Below are positions 1 through 8,284 of a stretch of 38,441 nucleotides of DNA, piece after piece. The translations under genes and the position numbers were made by a program. The DNA is from an uncultured Prevotellaceae bacterium (GTDB lineage Bacteria; Bacteroidota; Bacteroidia; Bacteroidales; Bacteroidaceae), in contig CAMNCV010000076.1 in NCBI GenBank assembly GCA_946534585.1, positions 1-38,441 on the forward strand, written 5' to 3'. The notes under the pieces are model-generated. The model did not search any database. It was given only the letters and a program-made list of their open reading frames with translations, and was not told the DNA's origin. Position 1 is the first letter of the stretch, and every line of letters starts with the position of its first letter.

Positions 1-75
1 ACGTAGGTTCTGTGCATGATATTAGGGCGTGTAGTGACTCCTACTCAACCGTTAGCAGGTGCTGAAGATGCATTG

Positions 76-186
76 TCAGGTGATGCAAGGTTTTCCTGAC
101 TTATCAGTTCTCTTGGGACTTGAACAAGAAAAAGTTAATCCAACTATTGCAACAACGGCTATGAGTTTATATAAATGCTTTATCAT
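76..186 (-). CDS. Possible very short lipoprotein (36 aa) or remnant
   Basis: Reading from the ATG at 186 gives a 36-residue product. It has a positively charged start (MIKHLYK), a hydrophobic stretch and a lipobox-like LTFSC followed by SSPKRTDKSGK, so it would be a tiny membrane-anchored lipoprotein after signal peptidase II cleavage. The frame stays open 33 codons further upstream, but that part looks like untranslated leader. After the stop, the neighbouring frame stays open through a Ser/Pro/Ala-rich stretch to about position 48, so this may be the broken 5' part of a longer lipoprotein gene. I do not recognise a family. It could also be a chance frame. Confidence 0.35.
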   Translation of the reverse strand: MIKHLYKLIAVVAIVGLTFSCSSPKRTDKSGKPCIT

Positions 187-240
187 ACAGTATTTCCTTA
201 ATTTCGAACGTTTAATTTGAAATATTTTTAAAATTTCCTG

Positions 241-266
241 AGCAACAAAAAGTTGCTTATTTTTTT
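241..266 (+). terminator. Hairpin plus T-tract
   Basis: A perfect 6-bp stem (AGCAAC / GTTGCT) with an AAAAA loop is followed by TATTTTTTT, the form of a Rho-independent terminator reading rightward. No rightward gene ends before it within the window. It may instead lie in the leader of the short leftward lipoprotein frame. Confidence 0.35.
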
Positions 267-338
267 GCCATGTCAATAATTTCACTTAAATTCGTGCTGC
301 AAAGAAAATCCAGAAAAATCATTAAACGACATGGCAAA
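264..338. repeat. Perfect 11-bp inverted repeat with 53-bp spacer
   Basis: TTTGCCATGTC at 264-274 and its exact reverse complement GACATGGCAAA at 328-338. No gene lies between them. It may be a stem in a leader RNA or two opposed protein-binding half sites. Confidence 0.5.
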
Positions 339-491
339 GTTTCAAAAAAATCTTAAACAATAGCAAGTTTTGGCAGAATTTTTTCTCATGAGGATACGCG
401 AGAAAATTCAAGTTTTATTGGAAAGCAATAGTAAAAAACGAATACTAACACAAATTCACATATAACCAATACAATTATTCGGTTTTTAGCA

Positions 492-507
492 TTGTGTACG
501 CACACAA
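492..507. promoter_or_regulatory. LacI-like operator, upstream copy
   Basis: TTGTGTACGCACACAA is a near-perfect 16-bp palindrome with a central CG, the shape typical of LacI/GalR-family operators. A closely similar palindrome lies 66 bp downstream, centre to centre. The regulator is not in the window. Confidence 0.45.
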
Positions 508-558
508 CCGTTGATAATAATCAATTATTTTGCAGACAAACGAAGATTTATTGAAAAT

Positions 559-572
559 TGTGTGCGCACACA
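559..572. promoter_or_regulatory. LacI-like operator next to promoter
   Basis: TGTGTGCGCACACA is a perfect 14-bp palindrome ending 12 bases before the TAACTTTG -7 box. A bound repressor or activator here would directly affect that promoter. Together with the copy at 492-507 it suggests a two-site control region, for example with DNA looping. Confidence 0.5.
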
Positions 573-584
573 GAAAAAAGTTAG

Positions 585-592
585 TAACTTTG
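585..592 (+). promoter_or_regulatory. Bacteroidota -7 promoter box (TAACTTTG)
   Basis: TAACTTTG matches the Bacteroidota TAnnTTTG -7 consensus. A TTG at 558-560 is a possible -33 element, with a 24-base gap that is longer than the usual 19-21. Transcription would start near 598-600 and run into a region with no convincing gene but with a terminator at 885-921. Confidence 0.6.
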
Positions 593-597
593 CATTG

Positions 598-921
598 TCA
601 AAAAGAAAAAGCAAAGATTATTTAGGTTAGTAGTTTAAAATCTGCTTTAGGGTTAGCAGACGTCGTGAGACGATTAAGGTAAAAACAGATTGTTTTCAAA
701 AAAGGGTAACACAAAGAAATGACAACAGTCCACGAGGGCAAGGGAAGGTTACCACATCAGGTGCCTATACCTACCCCCACAAGGACGGTCATAAAACTCA
801 GAACTACAATAATCACAAAAGAAAAAGGAAGAAAATAGTTTTCAAAAAGGATATTGTTTAGGTTAGTAGATATATTTTTTTGCGCGTCCTGCTGGTTGTG
901 AAACTCGCAGGGCGTTTTTTT
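598..921 (+). ncRNA. Candidate non-coding RNA or orphan leader (~320 nt)
   Basis: This stretch starts just after a good -7 box, contains no convincing reading frame and ends in a strong intrinsic terminator. It holds a small hairpin with a GTGA tetraloop (CGTC-GTGA-GACG, 661-672), a possible long-range stem GGTAAC/GTTACC, and two copies of TTTAGGTTAGTAG (621-633 and 857-869). TTTTCAAAAA also recurs in the two halves, so part of the element seems duplicated. From memory, leaders of SusC-type polysaccharide genes in Bacteroidota have similar blocks, but no susC follows. It is not tmRNA. 6S RNA, an attenuated leader left from a lost operon, or a new sRNA are all possible. Confidence 0.4.
885..921 (+). 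terminator. Rho-independent terminator
   Basis: An 8-bp stem (CGTCCTGC / GCAGGGCG, one G-T pair) with a 14-base loop is followed by seven T residues. It ends the candidate RNA that starts near 598, and convergent cysK ends 136 bases beyond. Confidence 0.75.
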
Positions 922-982
922 ATTTTCCCTCCCCATTATCATATTAGCGTATAATGTATTATACACCATAAAGAAGAAATAT

Positions 983-1021
983 GATTACCATTCCAGAAGC
1001 ATATACTTCTCAATGGTAACC
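983..1021 (-). terminator. Hairpin downstream of cysK
   Basis: GATTACCATT (983-992) pairs with AATGGTAACC (1012-1021) with one mismatch, and an inner AGAAG/CTTCT stem extends it. On the minus strand it lies 36 bases after the cysK stop and is followed by a T-rich stretch (CATATTTCTTCTTT), so it probably ends the metY-cysK transcript. A separate 16-bp palindrome, GTATAATGTATTATAC, is at 949-964. Confidence 0.5.
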
Positions 1022-1056
1022 ATACTTTACATCTCCTTATTCAATACATTCTATCA

Positions 1057-2001
1057 TTATAGTGGGTACTCATCAAAAGCATAGAGCACAGTAGAGAGAT
1101 AGCGTTCGCCAGTGTCGGGCAGGAGAACTACAATCTTTTTACCCTTATTCTCTGGACGCTTTGCAAGTTCTATCGCTGCGAATGCTGCAGCTCCTGCAGA
1201 GATTCCAACGAGCAGACCTTCTTGCTGTGCCAACTCACGACCTGTACGAATGGCATCATCATTATCAACATCAATAACTTCGTCAATTACATCGCTGCTA
1301 TAGGTTTTTGGCACAAAGCCTGCGCCGATACCCTGAATCTTATGTGGTCCACTTGGTTTGCCATTAAGTACAGCAGAAGAAGAAGGCTCTACCGCATAAA
1401 CCTTTACACCAGGATTCTGCTCCTTCAGATATTTACCTACTCCAGACACTGTTCCACCAGTGCCCACACCAGCCACAAAGATATCAACCTTACCATCGGT
1501 CTGTTTCCAAATCTCAGGACCGGTCGTAGCATAGTGCTTCGCTGGGTTTGCTTCATTCTCAAACTGCTGCAGTATAATGCTGTCAGGAATAGAATCACGC
1601 AGGTCTTCTGCAGCTTTGATTGCCCCCTTCATGCCGTCCTTACCAGAAGTGAGACGCACCTCTGCACCATATGCTTTAACAAGATTACGACGCTCAACAG
1701 ACATTGTTTCAGGCATTGTCAGTATTAGGTGATAACCCTTTACTGCACTTACAAGTGCTAAACCTACGCCAGTATTGCCTGATGTGGGCTCGATAATTGT
1801 TGCACCTGGTTTGAGGAGGCCCTTCTTTTCTGCATCCTCAACCATCGCCAGTGCGATACGATCTTTGACAGAACCTCCAGGGTTAAAGAACTCTACCTTT
1901 GCTACAACTGGAGTATCTACTCCCTTAGATTTTGAAAACTTTCCGAGCTCAAGCAACGGAGTGTTGCCTACAAGCTCTGTAAGAGATTTTGCAATTGCCA
2001 T
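1057..2001 (-). CDS. cysK: Cysteine synthase A (O-acetylserine sulfhydrylase)
   Basis: This 314-aa cytoplasmic PLP enzyme makes L-cysteine from O-acetylserine and sulfide. The fold-type II hallmarks are all present: the PLP lysine in GGSVKDR (K46), the substrate loop TSGNTG (73-78), [11 protein letters not shown] (146-156) and the phosphate-binding GTGGT (180-184). Length is normal for CysK. The start is the ATG at 2001, preceded by AAAGGAA, one of the few Shine-Dalgarno-like sites in the window. It follows metY with a 36-base gap and the two genes share nearly the same leader sequence before their ATG, so they form an operon making both sulfur amino acids from sulfide. No riboswitch is evident. 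Confidence 0.95.
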   Translation of the reverse strand: MAIAKSLTELVGNTPLLELGKFSKSKGVDTPVVAKVEFFNPGGSVKDRIALAMVEDAEKKGLLKPGATIIEPTSGNTGVGLALVSAVKGYHLILTMPETMSVERRNLVKAYGAEVRLTSGKDGMKGAIKAAEDLRDSIPDSIILQQFENEANPAKHYATTGPEIWKQTDGKVDIFVAGVGTGGTVSGVGKYLKEQNPGVKVYAVEPSSSAVLNGKPSGPHKIQGIGAGFVPKTYSSDVIDEVIDVDNDDAIRTGRELAQQEGLLVGISAGAAAFAAIELAKRPENKGKKIVVLLPDTGERYLSTVLYAFDEYPL

Positions 2002-2037
2002 AACTTTAATTCCTTTCTTGATTTTATGTGTTTATTT

Positions 2038-3333
2038 TTATCCTACTTTTTCAAAAGCCTGCTCTATGTCGGCAAGGATGTCACTGATATTCTCCACACC
2101 TATAGACAAACGCACAGTCGAAGGAGTAATATTTTGCTCTGCCAACTCCGCTGGACTCAACTGAGAATGGGTAGTGGTATATGGGTGTATCACAAGAGAC
2201 TTTACATCTGCCACGTTAGCAAGCAAAGAGAAAATCTTCAGCGAGTCGATAAACTTCCATGCATCCTCCTGCGTGCCATCAATCTCAAACGTAAAGATTG
2301 AGCCTGCACCATTAGGGAAATATTTTTTATACAGAGCATTATCCTTGTGAGATGCAAGTGATGGATGTGACACGCTCTTCACCTTGGGATGCTTTTCAAG
2401 ATACTCTACTACCTTAAGGGCATTTGATACATGACGCTCAATGCGTAATGGTAAAGTCTCTACACCCTGCAACAATATCCATGCGTTAAATGGAGAAATT
2501 GTTGCACCAGTATCACGCAGGATAACGGCACGAATACGTGTCACGAATGCTGCAGCTCCAGCAACGTCTGCGAATACAGCACCATGATATGATGGATCAG
2601 GCTTTGCAATGGTAGGATACTTTTCGGCATTTGCCTTCCAGTCAAACTTACCTCCATCTACTATCACGCCTCCAAGGCTTGAACCATGACCGCCAATAAA
2701 CTTGGTAGCCGAATGGACTACTATGTCAGCTCCATGCTCAAGCGGACGAATGAGGATTGGTGCAAAAGTATTATCCACTATGAATACTACGTTGTGTTTA
2801 TGTGCAACCTCTGCAATAGCCTCAAGGTTGGTCACATCAGAGTTAGGATTGCCAAACGTCTCTGCATAAACCACTTTGGTATTAGGCTGTATTGCTGCTT
2901 CAAGTGCTTCAAGGTTGTTCACATTTACGATGGTATTGCTGATACCTTGCGTAGCCAATGTATGAGTAATGAGATTAAACGAACCACCATAAAGATTATC
3001 GGCAGCAACAATATGATCACCAGCAGTTGCTATATTCTGCAGAGCGTATGTTATAGCTGCTGCGCCACTGGCTACTGCTAAACCTGCTACACCACCTTCA
3101 AGTGCCGCTACACGATCTTCAAACACTCCCTGTGTGGAATTTGTCAGACGTCCGTAGATATTGCCGGCATCACGAAGGCCGAAACGGTCAGCAGCATGCT
3201 GTGAGTTATGGAATACATACGAAGTGGTCTGATATATAGGCACTGCGCGTGAGTCGGTTGCTGGATCAGCTACTTCCTGTCCTACGTGAAGGGCAAGCGT
3301 TTCTACATGTAATTTCTGATTCTGTGTGCTCAT
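2038..3333 (-). CDS. metY: O-acetylhomoserine (thiol)-lyase, MetY type
   Basis: This 431-aa protein belongs to the Cys/Met-metabolism PLP family. It carries the family block SATKFIGGHG with the PLP lysine at K211, VDNTFAP (187-192) before it, and ASGAAAITYAL near residue 90. The roughly 430-aa length and long C-terminal part fit O-acetylhomoserine sulfhydrylase better than cystathionine gamma-synthase or beta-lyase (about 380-400 aa). It would join sulfide to O-acetylhomoserine to give homocysteine for methionine synthesis. It is the first gene of the metY-cysK operon, with a near-consensus promoter at 3429-3460 and an AAAGGAA site before the ATG. O-acetylserine activity is also possible in this family. 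Confidence 0.93.
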   Translation of the reverse strand: MSTQNQKLHVETLALHVGQEVADPATDSRAVPIYQTTSYVFHNSQHAADRFGLRDAGNIYGRLTNSTQGVFEDRVAALEGGVAGLAVASGAAAITYALQNIATAGDHIVAADNLYGGSFNLITHTLATQGISNTIVNVNNLEALEAAIQPNTKVVYAETFGNPNSDVTNLEAIAEVAHKHNVVFIVDNTFAPILIRPLEHGADIVVHSATKFIGGHGSSLGGVIVDGGKFDWKANAEKYPTIAKPDPSYHGAVFADVAGAAAFVTRIRAVILRDTGATISPFNAWILLQGVETLPLRIERHVSNALKVVEYLEKHPKVKSVSHPSLASHKDNALYKKYFPNGAGSIFTFEIDGTQEDAWKFIDSLKIFSLLANVADVKSLVIHPYTTTHSQLSPAELAEQNITPSTVRLSIGVENISDILADIEQAFEKVG

Positions 3334-3428
3334 GTTTTAAATTCCTTTCTTTTATTTAGTTAATAATCTTGTTTTTATCAAATGATTTTCTATTATTATT
3401 TAAAAGTATTATGTTTGTTTTCTGAGTG

Positions 3429-3460
3429 CAAAGTTACTGCTTTTAGAAATATCTACCAAA
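3429..3460 (-). promoter_or_regulatory. Promoter of metY-cysK
   Basis: On the minus strand, TTTG (3460-3457), a 20-base spacer and TAACTTTG (3436-3429) match the Bacteroidota -33/-7 consensus. The leader to the metY ATG is about 90 bases. The rest of the gap to 3600 is AT-rich with nothing else recognisable. Confidence 0.8.
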
Positions 3461-3601
3461 CATCTTGAAATAATTAGAAAATAAAACCAAGAATAACTAA
3501 TTACGGAGAAAGTTCAACATTATATTAAGCTTATTTCATAATTTTTACAGAAAAAAACTACAAGGTGAATAATATACACTTATAACAAGCCATTATACCG
3601 A

Positions 3602-6523
3602 CTATTTTAAGACTGGTTTCAATTCATCAGGAGAGTCATTTGTGTACATATCCACATCACCAGCAACTTTGGTAAACAAATCAGAAACGAGTTTCCTGTC
3701 AATCTGCCACGTAGGCTTGAAGTCTTCAGACTTCATATATTCCAGTATAGAATAAAACAGCTGTTGTGCAACTATTCGCTTTTCTGTATTATTAATGATA
3801 TCCATTGATGTCATCATCAATTTTCCATTGCCTATCTTTGCCTCAAATAACATTCCTATTTTACGACTTACGAACCACGTATCAATGCTCTGAACCGTAG
3901 GCTGAAAATCTTTTGGAAAATCCGTAAACTGCATAACCTGAGTCTTATTTACAAGCTCCCACCACTGCATATCACTATGACAGTCAGTAGGGAAATGCTT
4001 AAAGACTGGATGTCCTTTATCCACATATATACCAGTTGTATGAGGTGGACGCATCTTAAACCATGATGTATTCCAAAATACAGGAGTAAACTGTTGTTTC
4101 ACCTCTTTACCATAACTCACTTTGCCTGCAGCACATATCAGCACCTTTCCACCCTTACGCAGTATTTTATCTGCCCTCACATCAAGCGTATCTGTAACAT
4201 AAATATCATCAATTATTTTACCTAATACTGTATTTATATTCTTTATTTTATGCTTATTTACAGACGACGACACATTTGGATAAACCCAGATATCCCAATG
4301 ATTTCTAACATCCGTACCACTAACGTAAACAGTAAATGTGTACTTTGCTGCCTTTTCCACTTTATTAAGCTCAACGCCAACATGTCCCAAGGGGATGAGT
4401 TGTGCATTTGCTATATCCTTTAATGCAAATCGTCCTGTGGCCAGGGTGTCATTTTCATTTGCTACCTCCCAACGAATGTCAGCATTACACAAAGTCTTGC
4501 CAGAATAATTATTTATCATGACATCAGCTTCAAACTCCTCGTTATTAGTATAAGTAAACTTTGGGAATGAAGACAATGGCACTATATCACTACAGAATTC
4601 ACGCCATTCCTGTGGTTTAACATACCCTTTCTCTCCATAGAACACATCGGTTAAGCCTACAAGTGCAGTACCTTGACCAGGATAATCATTAAGTGACAGA
4701 ACCTGAAAACCTGCATACCGAGGTGTACGCATAATGCGTTCCATTTCATACTTGTAGCACAATGTCTGCAGTTTTCCTGAAGCATAAAGGAAACTGTCGG
4801 CCATACACTCCATACCATTATCACGTAGAAGGTCACGGAATATCTCAAAATTATAGGCTTTATTTACACCTGTATATTTGGGAATTTCATTAAAATTAGG
4901 AAAAGCACACCATTGTCCCATTTCATGAGTTACAAATGGCATTGTGATTGGAGTACCTGGCATATCTTTACCATTGTAGGTAGTTATCTGCTTTTCAAAA
5001 TTCACCATTGACTCAGGTTGTGAACGCGTCCATTCATTCAAGCCACGTGCTCCTGCCTTTACCGCATAGTCACTTCCTGGCTGCCATGCCCATCCGCCAC
5101 CAACGGAGAAGCCACAGTTCAGATGTCGATTATCATATTTTTTTAAACTCGCAACTGCATCAGTACTCCAACGCACCCAATTACCAGCCGGTTCATTTCC
5201 AAAAGCAAAAAATGTAAATGAGGGGTGGTTACCATACTCATCACAGATACGAACAGCTTCATCATAGAGGTATTTATCTATGTACTCTCCCCTACCCAAT
5301 TTAACTCCATGGTTTGGCCATGACGGTCCTTCGGGCTGCACGTACAACCCCGTAATATCCGCAGCCAGAAAAGCCGCTTCTGGTGGGCAATAGCTATGGA
5401 AACGTACATGGTTTATTCCCCACTTCTTATATATTTCAAAAATATTAAGCCATGATTCTAAATCTGTTGGAGGATAACCCGTTAAAGGAAATGTACAATT
5501 CTCTACGTTACCACGCAACATAGTCTCTTTTCCATTAACATAAAACATTTTATTACGTATTTCAACCTTACGCATACCGAAATAGGTTTCATATCGATTG
5601 CCATTACATATCACCTCAAGACGATACAACTGTGGACAATGCTCATCCCATAACAACATTTCGTCACCCATTTCCAGAACTATCCATAAAGAGTCACCCC
5701 TCGCAGGCACTGACGAAAAAGCTGTCACAACATGTTTTTTTGCTGTATTGAAAGACTCTGCGATAAATTCTATATCTGCATTTTTTATGTTGCCTATGTT
5801 TTTATTAAAACAAACAAGTACTTTTGTCTCTTTCCTATCAATATCAGGATAAGTCTTAACACATTGAATCAAAGGTTTAGTTCTTAATTCTATCCTACCC
5901 ACCATTCCATTCCAATCACCTTGTGTCTGGTCTGTCACAGAATGAGAATCATTACCTACTTTCGCCACCTCTGGGTTATTATCAACACATATTTCTATTT
6001 CATTCTCGCCCTTGTGTAAATATCCAGTCAAATCCCAACGATGAGGCACAGAAAGGCTATTGAGCACCCCCTTCGCTGATGATGCCTTTCCATCATGACA
6101 TACGACCTGAATGCCATTGACCCATACCATCGTTGCTATATGCGGACGTTCTATGAATAATTCATAGTTTGCGTCATTATCTATATTCACAGTCTTTCTG
6201 TACCATGCTTTGCCTACATAATGCTTGCACGGAGTGAGAAAAAAAGGCAATTTCACATTACCTTCAACGCGATATTTCTTCATATACGGATTATGGAAGT
6301 AGGAAGAGTCATAAAGTGCACCTATCCACTTGGTATCAACACTGATATCATCACCCTTCTGTCTTTCTGGCATACTTCCTGGTAATTCTATCACATCATT
6401 ATAGTTATTATTTGTACCTAAACTAAGTTGCCACTGCCCTGCAAGACTTACAACATTATCTGCAAAAAGAGATATACTATAAACAAAAAAGAATAATGTT
6501 ATTACAATAATTTTTCTAATCAT
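3602..6523 (-). CDS. Secreted glycoside hydrolase family 2 protein
   Basis: This 973-aa protein starts at the ATG at 6523. The frame is open to 6607, but the promoter at 6551-6581 lies inside that extension, and the 6523 start gives a clean signal peptide (MIRKIIVITLFFFVYSIS then LFA-D). Order: GH2 sugar-binding domain (about 25-215, with GKAWYRK and VWVNG), immunoglobulin-like domain (about 220-325), TIM barrel (about 330-650), and a C-terminal region with no clear call. The acid/base is probably E444 in FGNE and the nucleophile E534 in THEMGQW. Clan members act on beta-galactosides, beta-glucuronides or beta-mannosides; the exact substrate cannot be told from sequence. It stands alone, without SusC/SusD genes, and probably works in the periplasm. 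Confidence 0.85.
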   Translation of the reverse strand: MIRKIIVITLFFFVYSISLFADNVVSLAGQWQLSLGTNNNYNDVIELPGSMPERQKGDDISVDTKWIGALYDSSYFHNPYMKKYRVEGNVKLPFFLTPCKHYVGKAWYRKTVNIDNDANYELFIERPHIATMVWVNGIQVVCHDGKASSAKGVLNSLSVPHRWDLTGYLHKGENEIEICVDNNPEVAKVGNDSHSVTDQTQGDWNGMVGRIELRTKPLIQCVKTYPDIDRKETKVLVCFNKNIGNIKNADIEFIAESFNTAKKHVVTAFSSVPARGDSLWIVLEMGDEMLLWDEHCPQLYRLEVICNGNRYETYFGMRKVEIRNKMFYVNGKETMLRGNVENCTFPLTGYPPTDLESWLNIFEIYKKWGINHVRFHSYCPPEAAFLAADITGLYVQPEGPSWPNHGVKLGRGEYIDKYLYDEAVRICDEYGNHPSFTFFAFGNEPAGNWVRWSTDAVASLKKYDNRHLNCGFSVGGGWAWQPGSDYAVKAGARGLNEWTRSQPESMVNFEKQITTYNGKDMPGTPITMPFVTHEMGQWCAFPNFNEIPKYTGVNKAYNFEIFRDLLRDNGMECMADSFLYASGKLQTLCYKYEMERIMRTPRYAGFQVLSLNDYPGQGTALVGLTDVFYGEKGYVKPQEWREFCSDIVPLSSFPKFTYTNNEEFEADVMINNYSGKTLCNADIRWEVANENDTLATGRFALKDIANAQLIPLGHVGVELNKVEKAAKYTFTVYVSGTDVRNHWDIWVYPNVSSSVNKHKIKNINTVLGKIIDDIYVTDTLDVRADKILRKGGKVLICAAGKVSYGKEVKQQFTPVFWNTSWFKMRPPHTTGIYVDKGHPVFKHFPTDCHSDMQWWELVNKTQVMQFTDFPKDFQPTVQSIDTWFVSRKIGMLFEAKIGNGKLMMTSMDIINNTEKRIVAQQLFYSILEYMKSEDFKPTWQIDRKLVSDLFTKVAGDVDMYTNDSPDELKPVLK

Positions 6524-6550
6524 ATAATCTTTAATTTTTATATACGTATG

Positions 6551-6581
6551 CAAAATTACGAAAAAAATTTGATTATTCAAA
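6551..6581 (-). promoter_or_regulatory. Promoter of the GH2 gene
   Basis: On the minus strand, TTTG (6581-6578), a 19-base spacer and TAATTTTG (6558-6551) match the Bacteroidota consensus. The leader is short (about 20-25 bases). The site settles the translation start at 6523. Confidence 0.8.
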
Positions 6582-6604
6582 ATAATTCTTTTCTTTGCAT
6601 CAAA

Positions 6605-6648
6605 CAAAAGCCCCTCGCAATTACAATCAACATGTGTATTGCGAGAGG
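6605..6648 (-). terminator. Probable terminator of the CODH/ABC operon
   Basis: CTCGCAAT (6614-6621) pairs with ATTGCGAG (6638-6645). On the minus strand the stem is followed by GGGGCTTTTGTTTG, a modest T-tract. It lies about 110 bases after the ATPase stop. The bases 6649-6759 between show only a 7-bp hairpin (TTAAGGT/ACCTTAA, 6744-6763) that overlaps the ATPase stop. Confidence 0.5.
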
Positions 6649-6759
6649 TAAAATCAGGAATTAAACATCTGCTGCATTATACATTTATACGCAACAGCTA
6701 ATATTCTAACGTGACTTATTCACGGTAGATTTCCAAACATCAATTAAGGTACAAACACC

Positions 6760-7548
6760 TTAAATCATATAATCAGCATAGTTTTCCTTTATGGAGAAGA
6801 GTTTGTTATAAATATCTTTGCGGTATAGTCCAAATCCACTTGAATTGCGGTCACGCGGACGTTGTATCTTTACGTCGTAGATCTTCTCTATACGTCCAGG
6901 ATTCGATGCCATCACAATCACACGGTCTGACAGGTAAACAGCTTCTTCAATGTCATGCGTCACAAAAATTACAGTCTTTTGTTCTTGCTTAACTATGCGA
7001 AGCATATCATCCTGCAATTTGTTACGTGTAATAGGGTCAAGAGCTCCGAAAGGTTCATCCATAAATAGCACGTCAGGATTGGATGCCAGTGCTCTGGCTA
7101 TTGCCACGCGCTGTTGCTGACCACCAGAGAGTTGTGAGGGAAACTGTTGTTCCAAACCTGCCAATCCAACGAGTTCTATATTCTCCTCTGCAATAACCTT
7201 ACGTTCTTCTGCTGACAAATCAGCATTTTCCATTCCAAACTCTACGTTCTTTATCACATTGCGCCACGGTAACAAACCATAGTGTTGGAAGATGGTAAGG
7301 TAATGCGGTGATGGCTTTCTCACCTCTACGCCATCAATGCTTACCATGCCGCTTGTCGGCCTTTCAAAACCAGCCAGAATATTGAGTAATGTAGATTTTC
7401 CACATCCCGAGAATCCCAACAGACACACGAACTCTCCGCGGTTAATCTCAAAACTAATATTGTCAAGCACGTTAATTGTCTCGTTCTTGCCTCCTGCACC
7501 ACGACGCTCAAAATCTTTATGCAGGTTTTTAACTTCAATGTATGCCAT
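6760..7548 (-). CDS. NitT/TauT-type ABC importer, ATP-binding protein
   Basis: This 262-aa ATPase has Walker A GFSGCGKST (45-53), a Q-loop (TIFQHYGLLPWRN), the signature LSGGQQQR (140-147), Walker B DVLFMDEP (159-166) and the switch histidine in FVTHD. PWRN after the Q-loop and the overall form match SsuB/TauB/NrtD proteins, which power uptake of nitrate, sulfonates, taurine or thiamine precursors. Its start overlaps the end of the permease gene by 14 bases, so translation is probably coupled. It is the last gene of the six-gene operon that begins with the CODH. The substrate cannot be told from the ATPase, and sulfonate uptake should not be assumed. Confidence 0.9.
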   Translation of the reverse strand: MAYIEVKNLHKDFERRGAGGKNETINVLDNISFEINRGEFVCLLGFSGCGKSTLLNILAGFERPTSGMVSIDGVEVRKPSPHYLTIFQHYGLLPWRNVIKNVEFGMENADLSAEERKVIAEENIELVGLAGLEQQFPSQLSGGQQQRVAIARALASNPDVLFMDEPFGALDPITRNKLQDDMLRIVKQEQKTVIFVTHDIEEAVYLSDRVIVMASNPGRIEKIYDVKIQRPRDRNSSGFGLYRKDIYNKLFSIKENYADYMI

Positions 7549-8284
7549 AGTGTGCTAATACTCTTTTTTCAAATTTACCAATGAGATAATCCAGACAGAA
7601 ACCTATTGCACCTATCACAATCATAGTAGATAGCAGTATGTCAATGCGCAGATTATTACGTGCATCAATAATCATATATCCCAATCCCGACTGTGTGCCT
7701 ACCATCTCACCCGACACGAGGAATATCCATGCTGAGCCGAGTGCGATATGTAATGAACCTGCAATCTGCGGAAAGATGGCTGGTAACACTATACGGAACA
7801 CTGTTTTCCATCGCGACATTCCGTAGTTAGCAGCAACCTTTAGGTATGTATCATCTACCGTATGCACTCCACGCGCAGTGGTCAGCAGCACGGGGAAGAA
7901 ACCTGCCAGAAAAATTATCACTATAGCTGGAGCATCGCCTATACCTATCATAAGAACTATGAATGGCATCCATGCAACTGGAGCTATAGGGCGTATCATC
8001 TGAATCAAAGGGTTCGCCAGTCGAAATAATATGTTAATGCTACCAAGTAATAGTCCCAAAGCGATACCTGCCACAACCGATATGATATAGCCTATCAGAA
8101 AGCGAAACAAACTTGAACTGATGCCTGCGACCAATGTACCGTCGCCACATATCTCGCCAAAGGCTGCCGCCACATCAAGCGGTGACGGAAAGAGCGCTGG
8201 TTCATAGTCGCCAGTCCATATTGCAAATTGCCATAGCAGTATGGTGATGAGAAAAGATGCTGTAGTGTATGTCAGTGACTTCAT
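7535..8284 (-). CDS. NitT/TauT-type ABC importer, permease
   Basis: This 249-aa integral membrane protein has about six hydrophobic segments and the binding-protein-dependent permease (EAA) loop around AANYGMSRWKTVFRIVLPAIFPQI, where it would touch the ATPase. WIFLVSGEMVG and GLGYMIIDARN are typical of the SsuC/TauC branch. The gene overlaps the binding protein gene upstream by 4 bases (ATGA) and the ATPase gene downstream by 14, which makes a compact three-part importer. Length is normal for the family. Confidence 0.9.
   Translation of the reverse strand: MKSLTYTTASFLITILLWQFAIWTGDYEPALFPSPLDVAAAFGEICGDGTLVAGISSSLFRFLIGYIISVVAGIALGLLLGSINILFRLANPLIQMIRPIAPVAWMPFIVLMIGIGDAPAIVIIFLAGFFPVLLTTARGVHTVDDTYLKVAANYGMSRWKTVFRIVLPAIFPQIAGSLHIALGSAWIFLVSGEMVGTQSGLGYMIIDARNNLRIDILLSTMIVIGAIGFCLDYLIGKFEKRVLAHYGIH

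Noticed and set aside
1..48. A gene running off the left edge
   Set aside because: An ATG at 17 on the minus strand has an open frame to the edge, but it is too short to support any call.
757..969. 70-codon leftward frame opposite the candidate RNA
   Set aside because: It runs through the terminator stem and repeat blocks, has no leader or family features, and looks like a chance frame.
3334..3428. SAM or other riboswitch upstream of metY
   Set aside because: The leader is short and AT-rich with no conserved stem pattern that I can recognise.
3602..6607. Start of the GH2 protein at 6607
   Set aside because: The extra 28 residues overlap the promoter and hide the signal peptide.
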